A stretch of DNA of 64,000 bases from Clostridia bacterium (GTDB taxonomy: Bacteria > Bacillota > Clostridia > Oscillospirales > CAG-382). Position numbers and translations under genes: made by a program. Below the pieces are notes generated by a model, which had not been told where the DNA came from, ran no database searches, and saw only the letters and a program-made list of their open reading frames with translations. Shown here in pieces: positions 41,231 to 49,934 of the stretch (within the stretch, counting starts at the first letter, position 1; every line of letters starts with the position of its first letter). The stretch is from contig JAFYKY010000017.1 in NCBI GenBank assembly GCA_017537345.1, forward strand, positions 1 to 64,000, in the 5' to 3' direction.

Positions 41231-44032
41231 ATGGCGAAGGATTATAAGAATTCACTTAATCTTCCTACCACAGCGTTCCCTATGCGTGCAAATCTCCCCC
41301 AGAGAGAGCCGGATACACAGCGCAAGTGGCTGGAAGAAGATATATACGAGAAAATGTGCGCCCGTAACGCGGGAAAGGAAGAATACGTTCTTCATGACGG
41401 ACCTCCCTTCTCCAACGGTAATATCCACATGGGTACCGCGCTTAACAAAATACTCAAGGATTTTATAAACAAATACAAATCCATGAGCGGCTACCACATT
41501 AATTACGTTCCCGGCTGGGATAACCACGGTATGCCTATCGAAAGCGCAATTATCAAAAAGAATAAGCTGGACAGAAAGAAGATGTCCGCCGCTGAGTTCC
41601 GTTCCGCTTGCTTTGATTTTGCAGAGGATTTCGTTCAGCTTCAGATGGCGTCCTTCAAGCGTCTGGGTGTTTTGGGCGATTGGAAGAACCCTTACCGCAC
41701 CATGGACCCTGCTTTCGAAGCAGAGGAAATCAAGGTGTTTGGTGAGATGTATAAGAAGGGCTATATCTACAAAGGCTTGAAGCCCGTATATTGGTGCCCT
41801 CACGATGAAACCGCACTCGCAGAGGCGGAGATCGAATATAAAGACGATACCTGTACTTCCATCTTCGTAAAGTTCCGCGTTAAGGAAGATAAGGGACTTC
41901 TTGATGGAGTTTGCGAAAAGGATAACACCTATTTCGTTATATGGACCACAACTACCTGGACTCTTCCCGGAAATATGGCGATTGCTCTGCATCCCAGAGA
42001 AAAGTACGCAGTAGTGAAAGCCGGTAACGAGAATTATATAGTTGCCGAAGCCCTTGCAGGCAAGGTTATGGCTGCAGGCGGTATTGAGGATTACGAGATC
42101 ATCGCAACCTTCAAGGGCGGCGATTTTGAATACGCAACTGCATACCATCCTTTCCTTGAAAGAGATTCCATGCTGGTTACCGCAGAGTACGTAACTATGG
42201 ACAGCGGTACGGGATGCGTTCATACCGCGCCCGGCTTCGGTGTAGACGACTATTATACCGGTATGCGCTACGGTATCCGTATTTGCGTTCCCGTGGATGA
42301 CAGAGGATACCAGACAGAAGAAGCAGGAAAATATGCGGGAATGTTCTATTCCGAATCCAACAAGGCTATCCTTGCTGATATGCAGGAAAGCGGCGCTTTG
42401 TTTGCTTCTCAGGAAATGGTTCACCAGTATCCTCACTGCTGGCGTTGTAAGCATCCCATAATCTTCCGCGCTACTCCTCAGTGGTTCTGCTCTGTTGAAG
42501 CGTTCCGTGAGGATGCTCTCAAAGCCGCATCTCAGGTTAACTGGATGCCTGCTTGGGGCGGGGACAGAATGGCAGGTATGATCCGCGAAAGAGCAGACTG
42601 GTGTATTTCCCGTCAGCGTCAGTGGGGTCTTCCCATTCCCGTTTTCTATTGTAAGGATTGCGGAAAGCCCGTTTGCGACGATGCTACTATCGGCAACCTG
42701 AGCGTTGTTTTTGCTCAGAAAGGCTCCAACGCATGGTTTACCGATGAAGCAGACGCATTGATTCCCGAAGGATACGTTTGTCCCTTCTGCGGAGGAAAGC
42801 ACTTTAATAAAGAAACCGATACTCTTGACGGCTGGTTCGACAGCGGCGCAACCCATTACGCTTCTCTCAAAAAGTCCGGCGGCAAATGGCCTGCAGACCT
42901 TTATCTTGAGGGCGCAGACCAGTACAGAGGCTGGTTCCAGTCTTCTCTGCTCACCGCAGTAGGCGCACTCGGCGAAGGCGCGCCCTATAAAGCTGTTCTT
43001 ACCCACGGCTGGGTAGTTGACGGCGAAGGCAAAGCAATGCACAAATCTCTGGGCAATTCCGTTGCACCGGAGGAAATCATAAAGGTTTACGGCGCAGATA
43101 TTCTTCGTCTGTGGGTTGCTTCCAGCGATTATACCGTAGACGTTCGCGCTTCCGATAATATCTTCAAGCAGCTTTCCGAAAGCTATCGCAAGATAAGAAA
43201 TACCATCCGTATTCTTCTTGCAAACCTCGGAGATCCCGCTGTGGATTTCGACCCCGCAAAGCACTCCGTTCCCGTAAGCGAAATGTGCGAGCTTGACCGT
43301 TGGGCGCTCGCCCGTCTTAACAAGCTTGTTGCGGAATGCACCAAGGCGTACGAAACCTACGAATTCCACGATATTTACCACGCTGTAAATAATTTCTGCG
43401 CAAACGATATGTCCAAGCTTTACGTTGATATCGCAAAGGACAGATTGTATTGCGAAAAGCTTGATGATCCCGCAAGACGCTCCGCGCAGACCGCTATGTA
43501 TATGATCGTTCACGCACTCACACGTCTGCTGGCTCCCGTTCTTTCTTATACCGCAGAAGAAACCTGGGGCTTTATGGCTCACGTTGACAGCGATAATACA
43601 GAAAGCGTATTCCTTAACGATCTTCCCGTATACGATACAGCACTTGAATATGACGGCGAGGAGCGTTATAACGCAGTATTCACTGCCCGTGATGACGTTA
43701 TGAAGGCTCTTGAGCTTGCCCGCGCCGCAAAGGTTATCGGTAAATCTCTTGAAGCAAAGGTAGTTATCTACGGCAATGAAAACAGCGATGTTATCAAGCT
43801 GTTCAAGTCCTTCGACAAAGCGCTTAACGAGCTGTTTATCGTAAGCGCTACCGAGATCAGCTGTGAAAATGCGCCCGAAGAAGCCTTCAAGGAAACCGAA
43901 ACCGGTATCGCTGTAAGCGTAGTTCCCGCATCCGGCGTGAAGTGCGACAGATGCTGGGCGTATACCGAAACTCCTTATACCGATGAGGAAGGCGGAAATC
44001 TCTGCCCCAGATGTAAAGGCGTAGTATGTTAG
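41231..44032 (+). CDS. ileS: Isoleucyl-tRNA synthetase
   Basis: 933 residues, class I. The HIGH motif is GNIHMG (H66 region) and the KMSKS equivalent is MHKSLGN near 603; note the change from KMSKS to MHKSL. The editing domain covers about 190-390. The C-terminal zinc finger has CDRCWAY and CPRCKG, typical of bacterial type enzymes. It overlaps lspA by seven bases. A long open frame on the opposite strand is a codon-use shadow. Confidence 0.97.
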   Translation: MAKDYKNSLNLPTTAFPMRANLPQREPDTQRKWLEEDIYEKMCARNAGKEEYVLHDGPPFSNGNIHMGTALNKILKDFINKYKSMSGYHINYVPGWDNHGMPIESAIIKKNKLDRKKMSAAEFRSACFDFAEDFVQLQMASFKRLGVLGDWKNPYRTMDPAFEAEEIKVFGEMYKKGYIYKGLKPVYWCPHDETALAEAEIEYKDDTCTSIFVKFRVKEDKGLLDGVCEKDNTYFVIWTTTTWTLPGNMAIALHPREKYAVVKAGNENYIVAEALAGKVMAAGGIEDYEIIATFKGGDFEYATAYHPFLERDSMLVTAEYVTMDSGTGCVHTAPGFGVDDYYTGMRYGIRICVPVDDRGYQTEEAGKYAGMFYSESNKAILADMQESGALFASQEMVHQYPHCWRCKHPIIFRATPQWFCSVEAFREDALKAASQVNWMPAWGGDRMAGMIRERADWCISRQRQWGLPIPVFYCKDCGKPVCDDATIGNLSVVFAQKGSNAWFTDEADALIPEGYVCPFCGGKHFNKETDTLDGWFDSGATHYASLKKSGGKWPADLYLEGADQYRGWFQSSLLTAVGALGEGAPYKAVLTHGWVVDGEGKAMHKSLGNSVAPEEIIKVYGADILRLWVASSDYTVDVRASDNIFKQLSESYRKIRNTIRILLANLGDPAVDFDPAKHSVPVSEMCELDRWALARLNKLVAECTKAYETYEFHDIYHAVNNFCANDMSKLYVDIAKDRLYCEKLDDPARRSAQTAMYMIVHALTRLLAPVLSYTAEETWGFMAHVDSDNTESVFLNDLPVYDTALEYDGEERYNAVFTARDDVMKALELARAAKVIGKSLEAKVVIYGNENSDVIKLFKSFDKALNELFIVSATEISCENAPEEAFKETETGIAVSVVPASGVKCDRCWAYTETPYTDEEGGNLCPRCKGVVC

Positions 44033-44565
44033 CTGCAATAATCGTAATATTAACGGTTGCTTTGGATCAGCTTTCCAAAACTCTGGTGGTTTCCCGTATG
44101 GAGTTTGAGCAAGGCTCAATTAAAGTGTTGGGAGATCTGCTGGTGTTTTACCGTACGGAAAACGACGGCGCGGCTTTCGGTATGTTAAGTAACGCACGCT
44201 GGGTGTTTATAGTATTTTCTCTGTTGGCTATTGCCGCAGGAATTTACTGTGTGATAAAGTACAACAAAAGGCATATCCTTCTTACCGTTTCCGTTTCAAT
44301 GCTTTTGGGCGGCGGGATCGGCAATATGATCGACCGCCTTTTCCGCGCAGGTGTTGAGTGTGAATATGCGGTGGTGGATTTTCTCTATTCATCATTGATG
44401 CCCTGGTTCTATTTCAACCTTGCAGATGCGTTTATTACCGTCGGCGCCGTTATCCTCTGCGTGTATATGCTGTTTTTCGAAAGTAAGGTCGAAAAAAAGC
44501 TTGCACAGCAGAAGGCTATGGAAAACCCCGAAGTTATCGTAGAAAATCAAGAACAGGAAGAATAA
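44026..44565 (+). CDS. lspA: Lipoprotein signal peptidase
   Basis: 179 residues with four membrane segments. The two catalytic aspartates are in GNMIDRLF and FNLADAFIT. Its job is to cleave prolipoproteins such as the lipoprotein at 17695. The C-terminal 35 residues form an extra charged tail. It overlaps ileS and precedes rluD by three bases. Confidence 0.96.
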   Translation: MLAAIIVILTVALDQLSKTLVVSRMEFEQGSIKVLGDLLVFYRTENDGAAFGMLSNARWVFIVFSLLAIAAGIYCVIKYNKRHILLTVSVSMLLGGGIGNMIDRLFRAGVECEYAVVDFLYSSLMPWFYFNLADAFITVGAVILCVYMLFFESKVEKKLAQQKAMENPEVIVENQEQEE

Positions 44566-44568
44566 TTT

Positions 44569-45468
44569 ATGGCACTGGTGGTTGCAGAAAAAGAAAATAT
44601 CGGCACACGACTTGATATTTTCGTATCTGTGTCAGAAGGTGTCAGCCGTTCCGTTGCGCAGGAGCTTATTTCCAATGGCGACGTAACCGTGAACGGAAAA
44701 CAAAGCACAAAAAACTATAAGCTCAGGGAAGGGGATATGGTGGAAACAACACTTCCTCCTCCCGAGCCCATAGAGGCATTACCTCAGGATATACCCGTGG
44801 ATATCGTCTATGAGGACGAATATCTGCTGGTTGTCAATAAACCGCAAGGGATGGTGGTCCATCCCGCCCCCGGAAATCCGGACGGAACGTTGGTCAACGC
44901 TCTTTTGCATCATTGCGCAGGCAGACTTTCTTCCATAAACGGAAAAATTCGTCCGGGTATCGTCCATAGGATCGATAAAGACACCGCAGGATTGCTTATC
45001 GTTGCAAAAACAGACGCCGCCCATACGGGATTGGCAGAGCAGATCGCGGTACACTCGTTTACGAGACGTTACAGAACAATTGTGGTAGGTAATATCCGCG
45101 AAGACAGCGGAACTATCGATAAGCCTATCGGCAGAAGCGCAAACGACAGAAAAAAGTTTGCCGTAACAAACGTAAACTCAAAGCCTGCCGTTACACATTA
45201 CCGTGTAATAGAACGGCTGGCAGGGTACACTCATCTTGAGCTTACTCTTGAAACAGGACGCACTCACCAGATAAGAGTGCATATGGCGTATATGGGACAT
45301 CCTGTCATTGGGGATCCTGTCTACGGTAACCCCAAACATTCGCTGGGTCTTAGAGGACAGTGTCTGTTTGCTGAATATATTTCATTTACACACCCGATAA
45401 CGGGTGAAATAATGTCCTTTGGTGCAGAATTGCCCGATTTCTTTAAGGACGTTTTGAGGAGAATATGA
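44569..45468 (+). CDS. RluA/RluD-family pseudouridine synthase
   Basis: 299 residues. The S4 RNA-binding domain covers about 12-75 (RLDIFVS...VTVNGK). The catalytic motif is GIVHRIDKDTAGLLIVAK, with the active aspartate in RID. It modifies uridines in large-subunit rRNA, and the place after lspA is conserved in Firmicutes. It overlaps the next gene (ATGATG). Confidence 0.95.
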   Translation: MALVVAEKENIGTRLDIFVSVSEGVSRSVAQELISNGDVTVNGKQSTKNYKLREGDMVETTLPPPEPIEALPQDIPVDIVYEDEYLLVVNKPQGMVVHPAPGNPDGTLVNALLHHCAGRLSSINGKIRPGIVHRIDKDTAGLLIVAKTDAAHTGLAEQIAVHSFTRRYRTIVVGNIREDSGTIDKPIGRSANDRKKFAVTNVNSKPAVTHYRVIERLAGYTHLELTLETGRTHQIRVHMAYMGHPVIGDPVYGNPKHSLGLRGQCLFAEYISFTHPITGEIMSFGAELPDFFKDVLRRI

Positions 45469-46289
45469 TGAACGTACAACTTTTGCAGGAAAAAGCCAAT
45501 GCCGTTCGTATCGGCATTATTGAATCCACCCACGCCGCAAAATCGGGACATCCCGGCGGTTCTCTGTCTTGCACAGAGCTTATAACATATTTGTATTTTC
45601 ACAGAATGAACGTGGATCCCCTCAATCCCAAGTGGGAGGATAGAGACCGCTTCGTTCTTTCCAAGGGACATTGCGCGCCCGCACTTTACGCGGCGCTTGC
45701 GCACAGAGGATTTTTTGATCCTTCCCGTCTTACTGAACTGCGTAAGCTGGGCAGCTTTCTTCAGGGACATCCCGATATGAAGACCACTCCCGGTGTGGAT
45801 ATGTCTACCGGTTCTCTCGGTCAGGGTATTTCTGCGGCTTGCGGTATGGCTATGACCGCAAAAGCTACCAATAAAAACTGGCGTGTTTATACCTTGCTGG
45901 GTGACGGCGAATGTGAAGAAGGTCAGGTTTGGGAAGCCGCAATGTTTGCATCCCACTATAAGCTTGATAATCTTATCGCTTTCGTTGATTTTAACGGCTA
46001 CCAGATAGACGGCGCAGTTACCGACGTAATGAACCCCACTCCCATTGACGAAAAGTTCGCTTCCTTCGGCTGGCACACCCTTGTTATTGACGGACACGAT
46101 TTCGAAGCTATCGACGCCGCAGTAGAAGAAGCGCTTAAGATAAAAGACAAGCCTTGCGCTGTTATTATGAAGACAGTAAAGGGCAAGGGCGTTTCCTTTA
46201 TGGAAAACAACTACAAGTGGCACGGTGTTGCTACTAATGATGAGCAAAAGGAACTTGCTCTTAATGAACTGAAAGGAGCAAATGCGTAA
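45468..46289 (+). CDS. Transketolase, N-terminal half
   Basis: 273 residues. The thiamine diphosphate domain is shown by SGHPGGSLSCTEL, HPDMKTTPGVDMSTGSLGQG and LLGDGECEEGQVWEA with its metal-binding GDGEC...D-x-N pattern (FVDFNGYQ). The start is the second of two adjacent ATGs, with GAGGAG six bases ahead. It pairs with the next gene to make a full enzyme; split transketolases are usual in Clostridia. Confidence 0.95.
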   Translation: MNVQLLQEKANAVRIGIIESTHAAKSGHPGGSLSCTELITYLYFHRMNVDPLNPKWEDRDRFVLSKGHCAPALYAALAHRGFFDPSRLTELRKLGSFLQGHPDMKTTPGVDMSTGSLGQGISAACGMAMTAKATNKNWRVYTLLGDGECEEGQVWEAAMFASHYKLDNLIAFVDFNGYQIDGAVTDVMNPTPIDEKFASFGWHTLVIDGHDFEAIDAAVEEALKIKDKPCAVIMKTVKGKGVSFMENNYKWHGVATNDEQKELALNELKGANA

Positions 46290-47218
46290 TGGAAAAACAG
46301 GCTACCCGTGTTGCATACGGTAAAACTCTTGCCGCTTTGGGCGAAGAAAAAATGTTTTTCGTGCTGGATGCAGACCTTTCCGGTTCTACCAACACAAAGA
46401 CTTTTGGAGATAAGTTCCCCGAAAGATTTTTCAACTGCGGTATCGCAGAAGGAAATATGATGTCTGTTGCTGCAGGTATGGCAGCTGCAGGCGTTCCCGT
46501 TTTCGCTTCTTCTTTTGCAATGTTTGCTACCGGAAGAGCGTTTGAACAGATCAGAAATTCTATTGGTTACCCCAGACTTAATGTAAAAATCGCCGCTTCC
46601 CACGCAGGCATCACCGTAGGTGAGGACGGAGCTTCCCATCAGTGTATAGAGGACATTTCTCTTATGCGCGGTATCCCCGGTATGACAGTATTTTGTCCCG
46701 CAGATTCCGCAGAAACCCAGTGGGCTGTTAAAAAAGCGTTGGAGATAGACGGTCCCGTATATATCCGTCTTGGCAGATATGCCGTAGAGCAGGTGTTTAC
46801 CGATTGCTCCAACAACGAAGTAGGTAAGGGCAATGTGGTTGCAGACGGTACCGATATTGCGATCTTTGCAACCGGTATTACCGTTGCTGCCGCTATCAAG
46901 GCAAGAGAAGCGCTGGCAGAAAAAGGTGTTTCCGCCGCAGTTGTGGATATCCACACCATCAAGCCTTTTGATACAGAGCTTGCAAATTATTACGCATCCC
47001 GTTGCGGTGTTATCCTTACCGCAGAAGAACATTCCGTTATCGGCGGTCTTGGCAGCGCAGTTTGCGAAGCAGTTTGCGAAACTACTCCCTGCAAGGTTAT
47101 CCGTCTTGGTGTGAACGATGAATTCGGCACCAGCGCATCCGCAGGCGTTCTGGTTTCCCATTTCGGACTTGACGCAGAAGGCATAACCGCAAAAGCACTT
47201 AAAGCTTTAGGTAAATAA
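46289..47218 (+). CDS. Transketolase, C-terminal half
   Basis: 309 residues. The pyrimidine-binding and C-terminal domains are present: RVAYGKTLAALGE, CGIAEGNMMSVAAGMA (with the catalytic Glu), SHAGITVGEDGASHQ and the end domain VVDIHTIKPFD. It overlaps the first half by one base (TAATG), which ensures equal amounts of the two chains. Confidence 0.95.
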   Translation: MEKQATRVAYGKTLAALGEEKMFFVLDADLSGSTNTKTFGDKFPERFFNCGIAEGNMMSVAAGMAAAGVPVFASSFAMFATGRAFEQIRNSIGYPRLNVKIAASHAGITVGEDGASHQCIEDISLMRGIPGMTVFCPADSAETQWAVKKALEIDGPVYIRLGRYAVEQVFTDCSNNEVGKGNVVADGTDIAIFATGITVAAAIKAREALAEKGVSAAVVDIHTIKPFDTELANYYASRCGVILTAEEHSVIGGLGSAVCEAVCETTPCKVIRLGVNDEFGTSASAGVLVSHFGLDAEGITAKALKALGK

Positions 47219-48487
47219 ATGGCAAAGAAACAATCCTGGAAGCTGGATAACGCCGCACTTATCTTTCCGGCCATACAAAACGGCTCCCATAATATGTTGT
47301 TCAGAATATCCGCAGATTTTGCGGAACCAATAGATCAGAAGGTGCTTTCACAAGCACTTTCTGACGTTGCGGACAGATTACCGCACTTTCGCGTCAGACT
47401 TCGTGTCGGCGCTTTTTGGTATTATTTTGACCCCAACGATAACGATCTGCCTTTGGAGCAGGACGTTATAAATCCTCTCCGCAGAATGGATTTCAAGGGT
47501 CAGGGCGGTTATATGTTTCGTATCAGGTACGGTAGTAACCGAATAGCCGGCGAATTTTTCCATTCTCTGTGCGACGGTACTACCGCGCTTACCTTTATGC
47601 GCACTTTATGGGCAAGATACCTTTTCCTTTTGGGACATACGGAGATTCTTCCCGAGCCGGAATTGGGTATACTCGATTGCGGCGACAGTATAACGGAAGA
47701 AGAGCTTGAAGATGCGTTTATAAAATATGCGGAAAAAGGCGCAAAATTAAAGCGTAAAGAAAGTAATGCGTGGCATCTTACGGGCGAAAGACTGAAAGAC
47801 AGAGGTCTTGCCCACGTTACGCTTTCTATGGATGCTGCCCTTTTACATTCCCGCGCCAAGGAATTAAACGTAACTGTAAACGAATATGTTACCGCCTGCA
47901 TTACCGAAACTCTGTACCGGCTGCAAAAGAATACTCTTTCAAAAGGGGAGGTAAAGGTTTCCATCCCCGTTAATATGCGCAGATATTATCCCACCAAGAC
48001 CTTGCGCAATTTCTCTCTTTATACCAACGTAGGCATAGACCCCAAGTGCGGGGAATATGATTTTCCCACTATCGCCAAAGAGATCTCCGCAATGCTTCGG
48101 TATAAATTACAGCCCAAGCTTATGAGCGCCCAAATGGCTACCAACGCTGCCGACGAAAAAAACGTTGTTGTCCGCGCCGTACCGCTTTTTATAAAAAATA
48201 TCGTGTTAAGTACGGTGTATCTCACCGCATCCGAAAACCAGTTTACCACAAACTATTCGGGATTGGGTGTTGTAAAGCTTACTCCCGAAATGGAAAAATA
48301 CGTTACAGGTATGTGCTTTATGCTGGGCGCGCCCAGAATAAACACCACGCAGGTTTCGGGGCTTACGTATAAAGGCAGATTTTATCTTACCGTTACAGAT
48401 GTTTTGCGTGATAAATCCTTTCGCAGAGAACTGGCTAAAAATTTTGTGGAAAAGGGCTTCGAGGTTACTGTCGAAGACAATGGGTGA
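47219..48487 (+). CDS. HxxxDG acyltransferase-like protein (condensation-domain fold)
   Basis: 422 residues of the chloramphenicol-acetyltransferase/condensation superfamily. The active-site motif is FHSLCDGTTA (H-x3-D-G) near 115. The C-terminal part includes VSIPVNMRRYYPTKTLRNFSLY, typical of alcohol acetyltransferase-like and mycolipid-type members. It starts right after the transketolase stop and overlaps nothing. Its partner gene is the zinc-ribbon membrane protein next door. Donor and acceptor are not known. Confidence 0.8.
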   Translation: MAKKQSWKLDNAALIFPAIQNGSHNMLFRISADFAEPIDQKVLSQALSDVADRLPHFRVRLRVGAFWYYFDPNDNDLPLEQDVINPLRRMDFKGQGGYMFRIRYGSNRIAGEFFHSLCDGTTALTFMRTLWARYLFLLGHTEILPEPELGILDCGDSITEEELEDAFIKYAEKGAKLKRKESNAWHLTGERLKDRGLAHVTLSMDAALLHSRAKELNVTVNEYVTACITETLYRLQKNTLSKGEVKVSIPVNMRRYYPTKTLRNFSLYTNVGIDPKCGEYDFPTIAKEISAMLRYKLQPKLMSAQMATNAADEKNVVVRAVPLFIKNIVLSTVYLTASENQFTTNYSGLGVVKLTPEMEKYVTGMCFMLGAPRINTTQVSGLTYKGRFYLTVTDVLRDKSFRRELAKNFVEKGFEVTVEDNG

Positions 48488-48491
48488 ACAA

Positions 48492-49184
48492 ATGTCATAT
48501 TGTGTAAATTGCGGAGTGAAGCTAAAAGAAGAAGCGCGTGTTTGCCCTCTTTGCGATTGCCCCGTTATAAATCCTTACGAAGAATACAAAAAATATTCAG
48601 GCGAAAAAGCCGCCCCCCAGCCGCTTTCCACAGATACGGCTCCCGTAGCCGACTGGCGTGATCTTACTCATTTTATTATTTATCTTACGCTGGCATTGGG
48701 CGCCGCCTCTTGCTGTGTGATCAATTTGTGCATTGACCGTAAGCTCACCTGGTCGCTTATCGCTGTCGCGGCGTGTATAACCGTTTATATATGCGTTGGA
48801 CTGCCGATAAAAAAACGCAAGCTTTTGCCGGAACTTTCCGTGCTGTTTGATTTTTTGGCGGTGGCGTTTTCCGTAACGGTCATCGGCTGGTCAATAAAAG
48901 ATTTCGGCTGGGCGGTAAGACTTGCGTATCCTATTTCCGCGGCAGTTGCGCTGTGCGCAGGATATATCGTTTTTTTGGTCCGCAGACACAAGATCCGTTA
49001 TTTTCATATAATAGCTCTCGGTTCTGTGTTGGCAGGCGCTATTTCCGTGCTTACCGAGCTTTTACTTAACGGATTTACCGATATAAGCTGGTCGGGAATT
49101 TCCGCGGCATCCTGCGTGTTTTTCGCCGCTGTGTTGTGCGTTATCGCAAAAAGCCGCAGACTTACCAGAAGATTTCATCTTTAA
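48492..49184 (+). CDS. Zinc-ribbon membrane protein (DUF6320-like)
   Basis: 230 residues. The N terminus is a zinc ribbon, CVNCGVKLKEEARVCPLCDCPV. Six hydrophobic segments follow from about 60 to 220. This architecture is often placed next to HxxxDG acyltransferase-like genes, as here, so the two may form a membrane acylation system; that is inference. The ATG at 48492 has GGGTGA ahead of it, which overlaps the previous stop. Confidence 0.75.
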   Translation: MSYCVNCGVKLKEEARVCPLCDCPVINPYEEYKKYSGEKAAPQPLSTDTAPVADWRDLTHFIIYLTLALGAASCCVINLCIDRKLTWSLIAVAACITVYICVGLPIKKRKLLPELSVLFDFLAVAFSVTVIGWSIKDFGWAVRLAYPISAAVALCAGYIVFLVRRHKIRYFHIIALGSVLAGAISVLTELLLNGFTDISWSGISAASCVFFAAVLCVIAKSRRLTRRFHL

Positions 49185-49196
49185 GGGGTGTTTTCC

Positions 49197-49934
49197 TTGT
49201 TCACAGCAGTAGAGCTTAATAATTATTTTGATAAAGCAGTACCTTCTTCTTTTGGCTTTCCGGAAGACAGCGGGGGAATATGCCTGCTTGCAAACAACAA
49301 TTCCTTTAATAAAGTTGCGGTAGCGCTTGACGTTACTTTGGATTCTATAGAATTCGCCGCGTCCGTGGGCGCAGGAGCGCTCGTTACCCATCATCCCTGC
49401 ATATTCGGCAAGATAAGCGATATCCGTTGTGATGATGCGGTAGGCGCCCGTCTTATAAAAGCGGCAAACTACGGTATTTCTCTTATGGCGTATCACACAA
49501 GGCTGGATAACCTTCCCGGTGGTGTGAACGATACTCTGTGCAAAATTATCGGTGTAAAAGATACCTTTGAATTTGTACCTTGTGCCCGTATTGGAAATAC
49601 AGAAAACCCCGCCACGCCCGATGATTTCGGCGCACTTGTGGGCAAGGCTCTTGAATCTGACAGAGTTAAGGTTTTCGCAAACAACAAATCCGTTTCCCGC
49701 GTGGCAGTGTGCAGCGGAAGCGGCGGAAGCGTGCTGAGAGATGCTTATCTCGCAGGGGCAGATACTCTGCTTACGGGGGAAGTAAAATATAATAACGAGC
49801 TTGACGCCGCCGAATACGGCATCAACCTTATCGTTGCAGGCCACAAGGAAACGGAACGTATCGTGCTTCCGGTTATTAAAGACATTATTTTAAAAGGTTT
49901 TCCCTCTGCGGAGGTGTTTGTTTACTATGCTTGA
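49197..49934 (+). CDS. Nif3-like dinuclear metal-centre protein
   Basis: 245 residues. Metal ligands are in VTHHPCIF (two His), SLMAYHTRLD and the late HKETER with its glutamate. Members form hexamers with a dimetal site and are linked to GTP cyclohydrolase-like chemistry; the true substrate is unknown. The start is TTG at 49197, with AAGGGG eight bases before; a GTG at 49188 overlaps that site. Its end overlaps rqcH by eight bases. Confidence 0.87.
   Translation: MFTAVELNNYFDKAVPSSFGFPEDSGGICLLANNNSFNKVAVALDVTLDSIEFAASVGAGALVTHHPCIFGKISDIRCDDAVGARLIKAANYGISLMAYHTRLDNLPGGVNDTLCKIIGVKDTFEFVPCARIGNTENPATPDDFGALVGKALESDRVKVFANNKSVSRVAVCSGSGGSVLRDAYLAGADTLLTGEVKYNNELDAAEYGINLIVAGHKETERIVLPVIKDIILKGFPSAEVFVYYA

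Noticed and set aside
41252..44119. A 955-codon open frame antisense to ileS
   Set aside because: It mirrors ileS almost exactly, has no ribosome site or family motif, and the ileS frame is clearly real. The high GC third positions of the plus strand remove stops from this frame.
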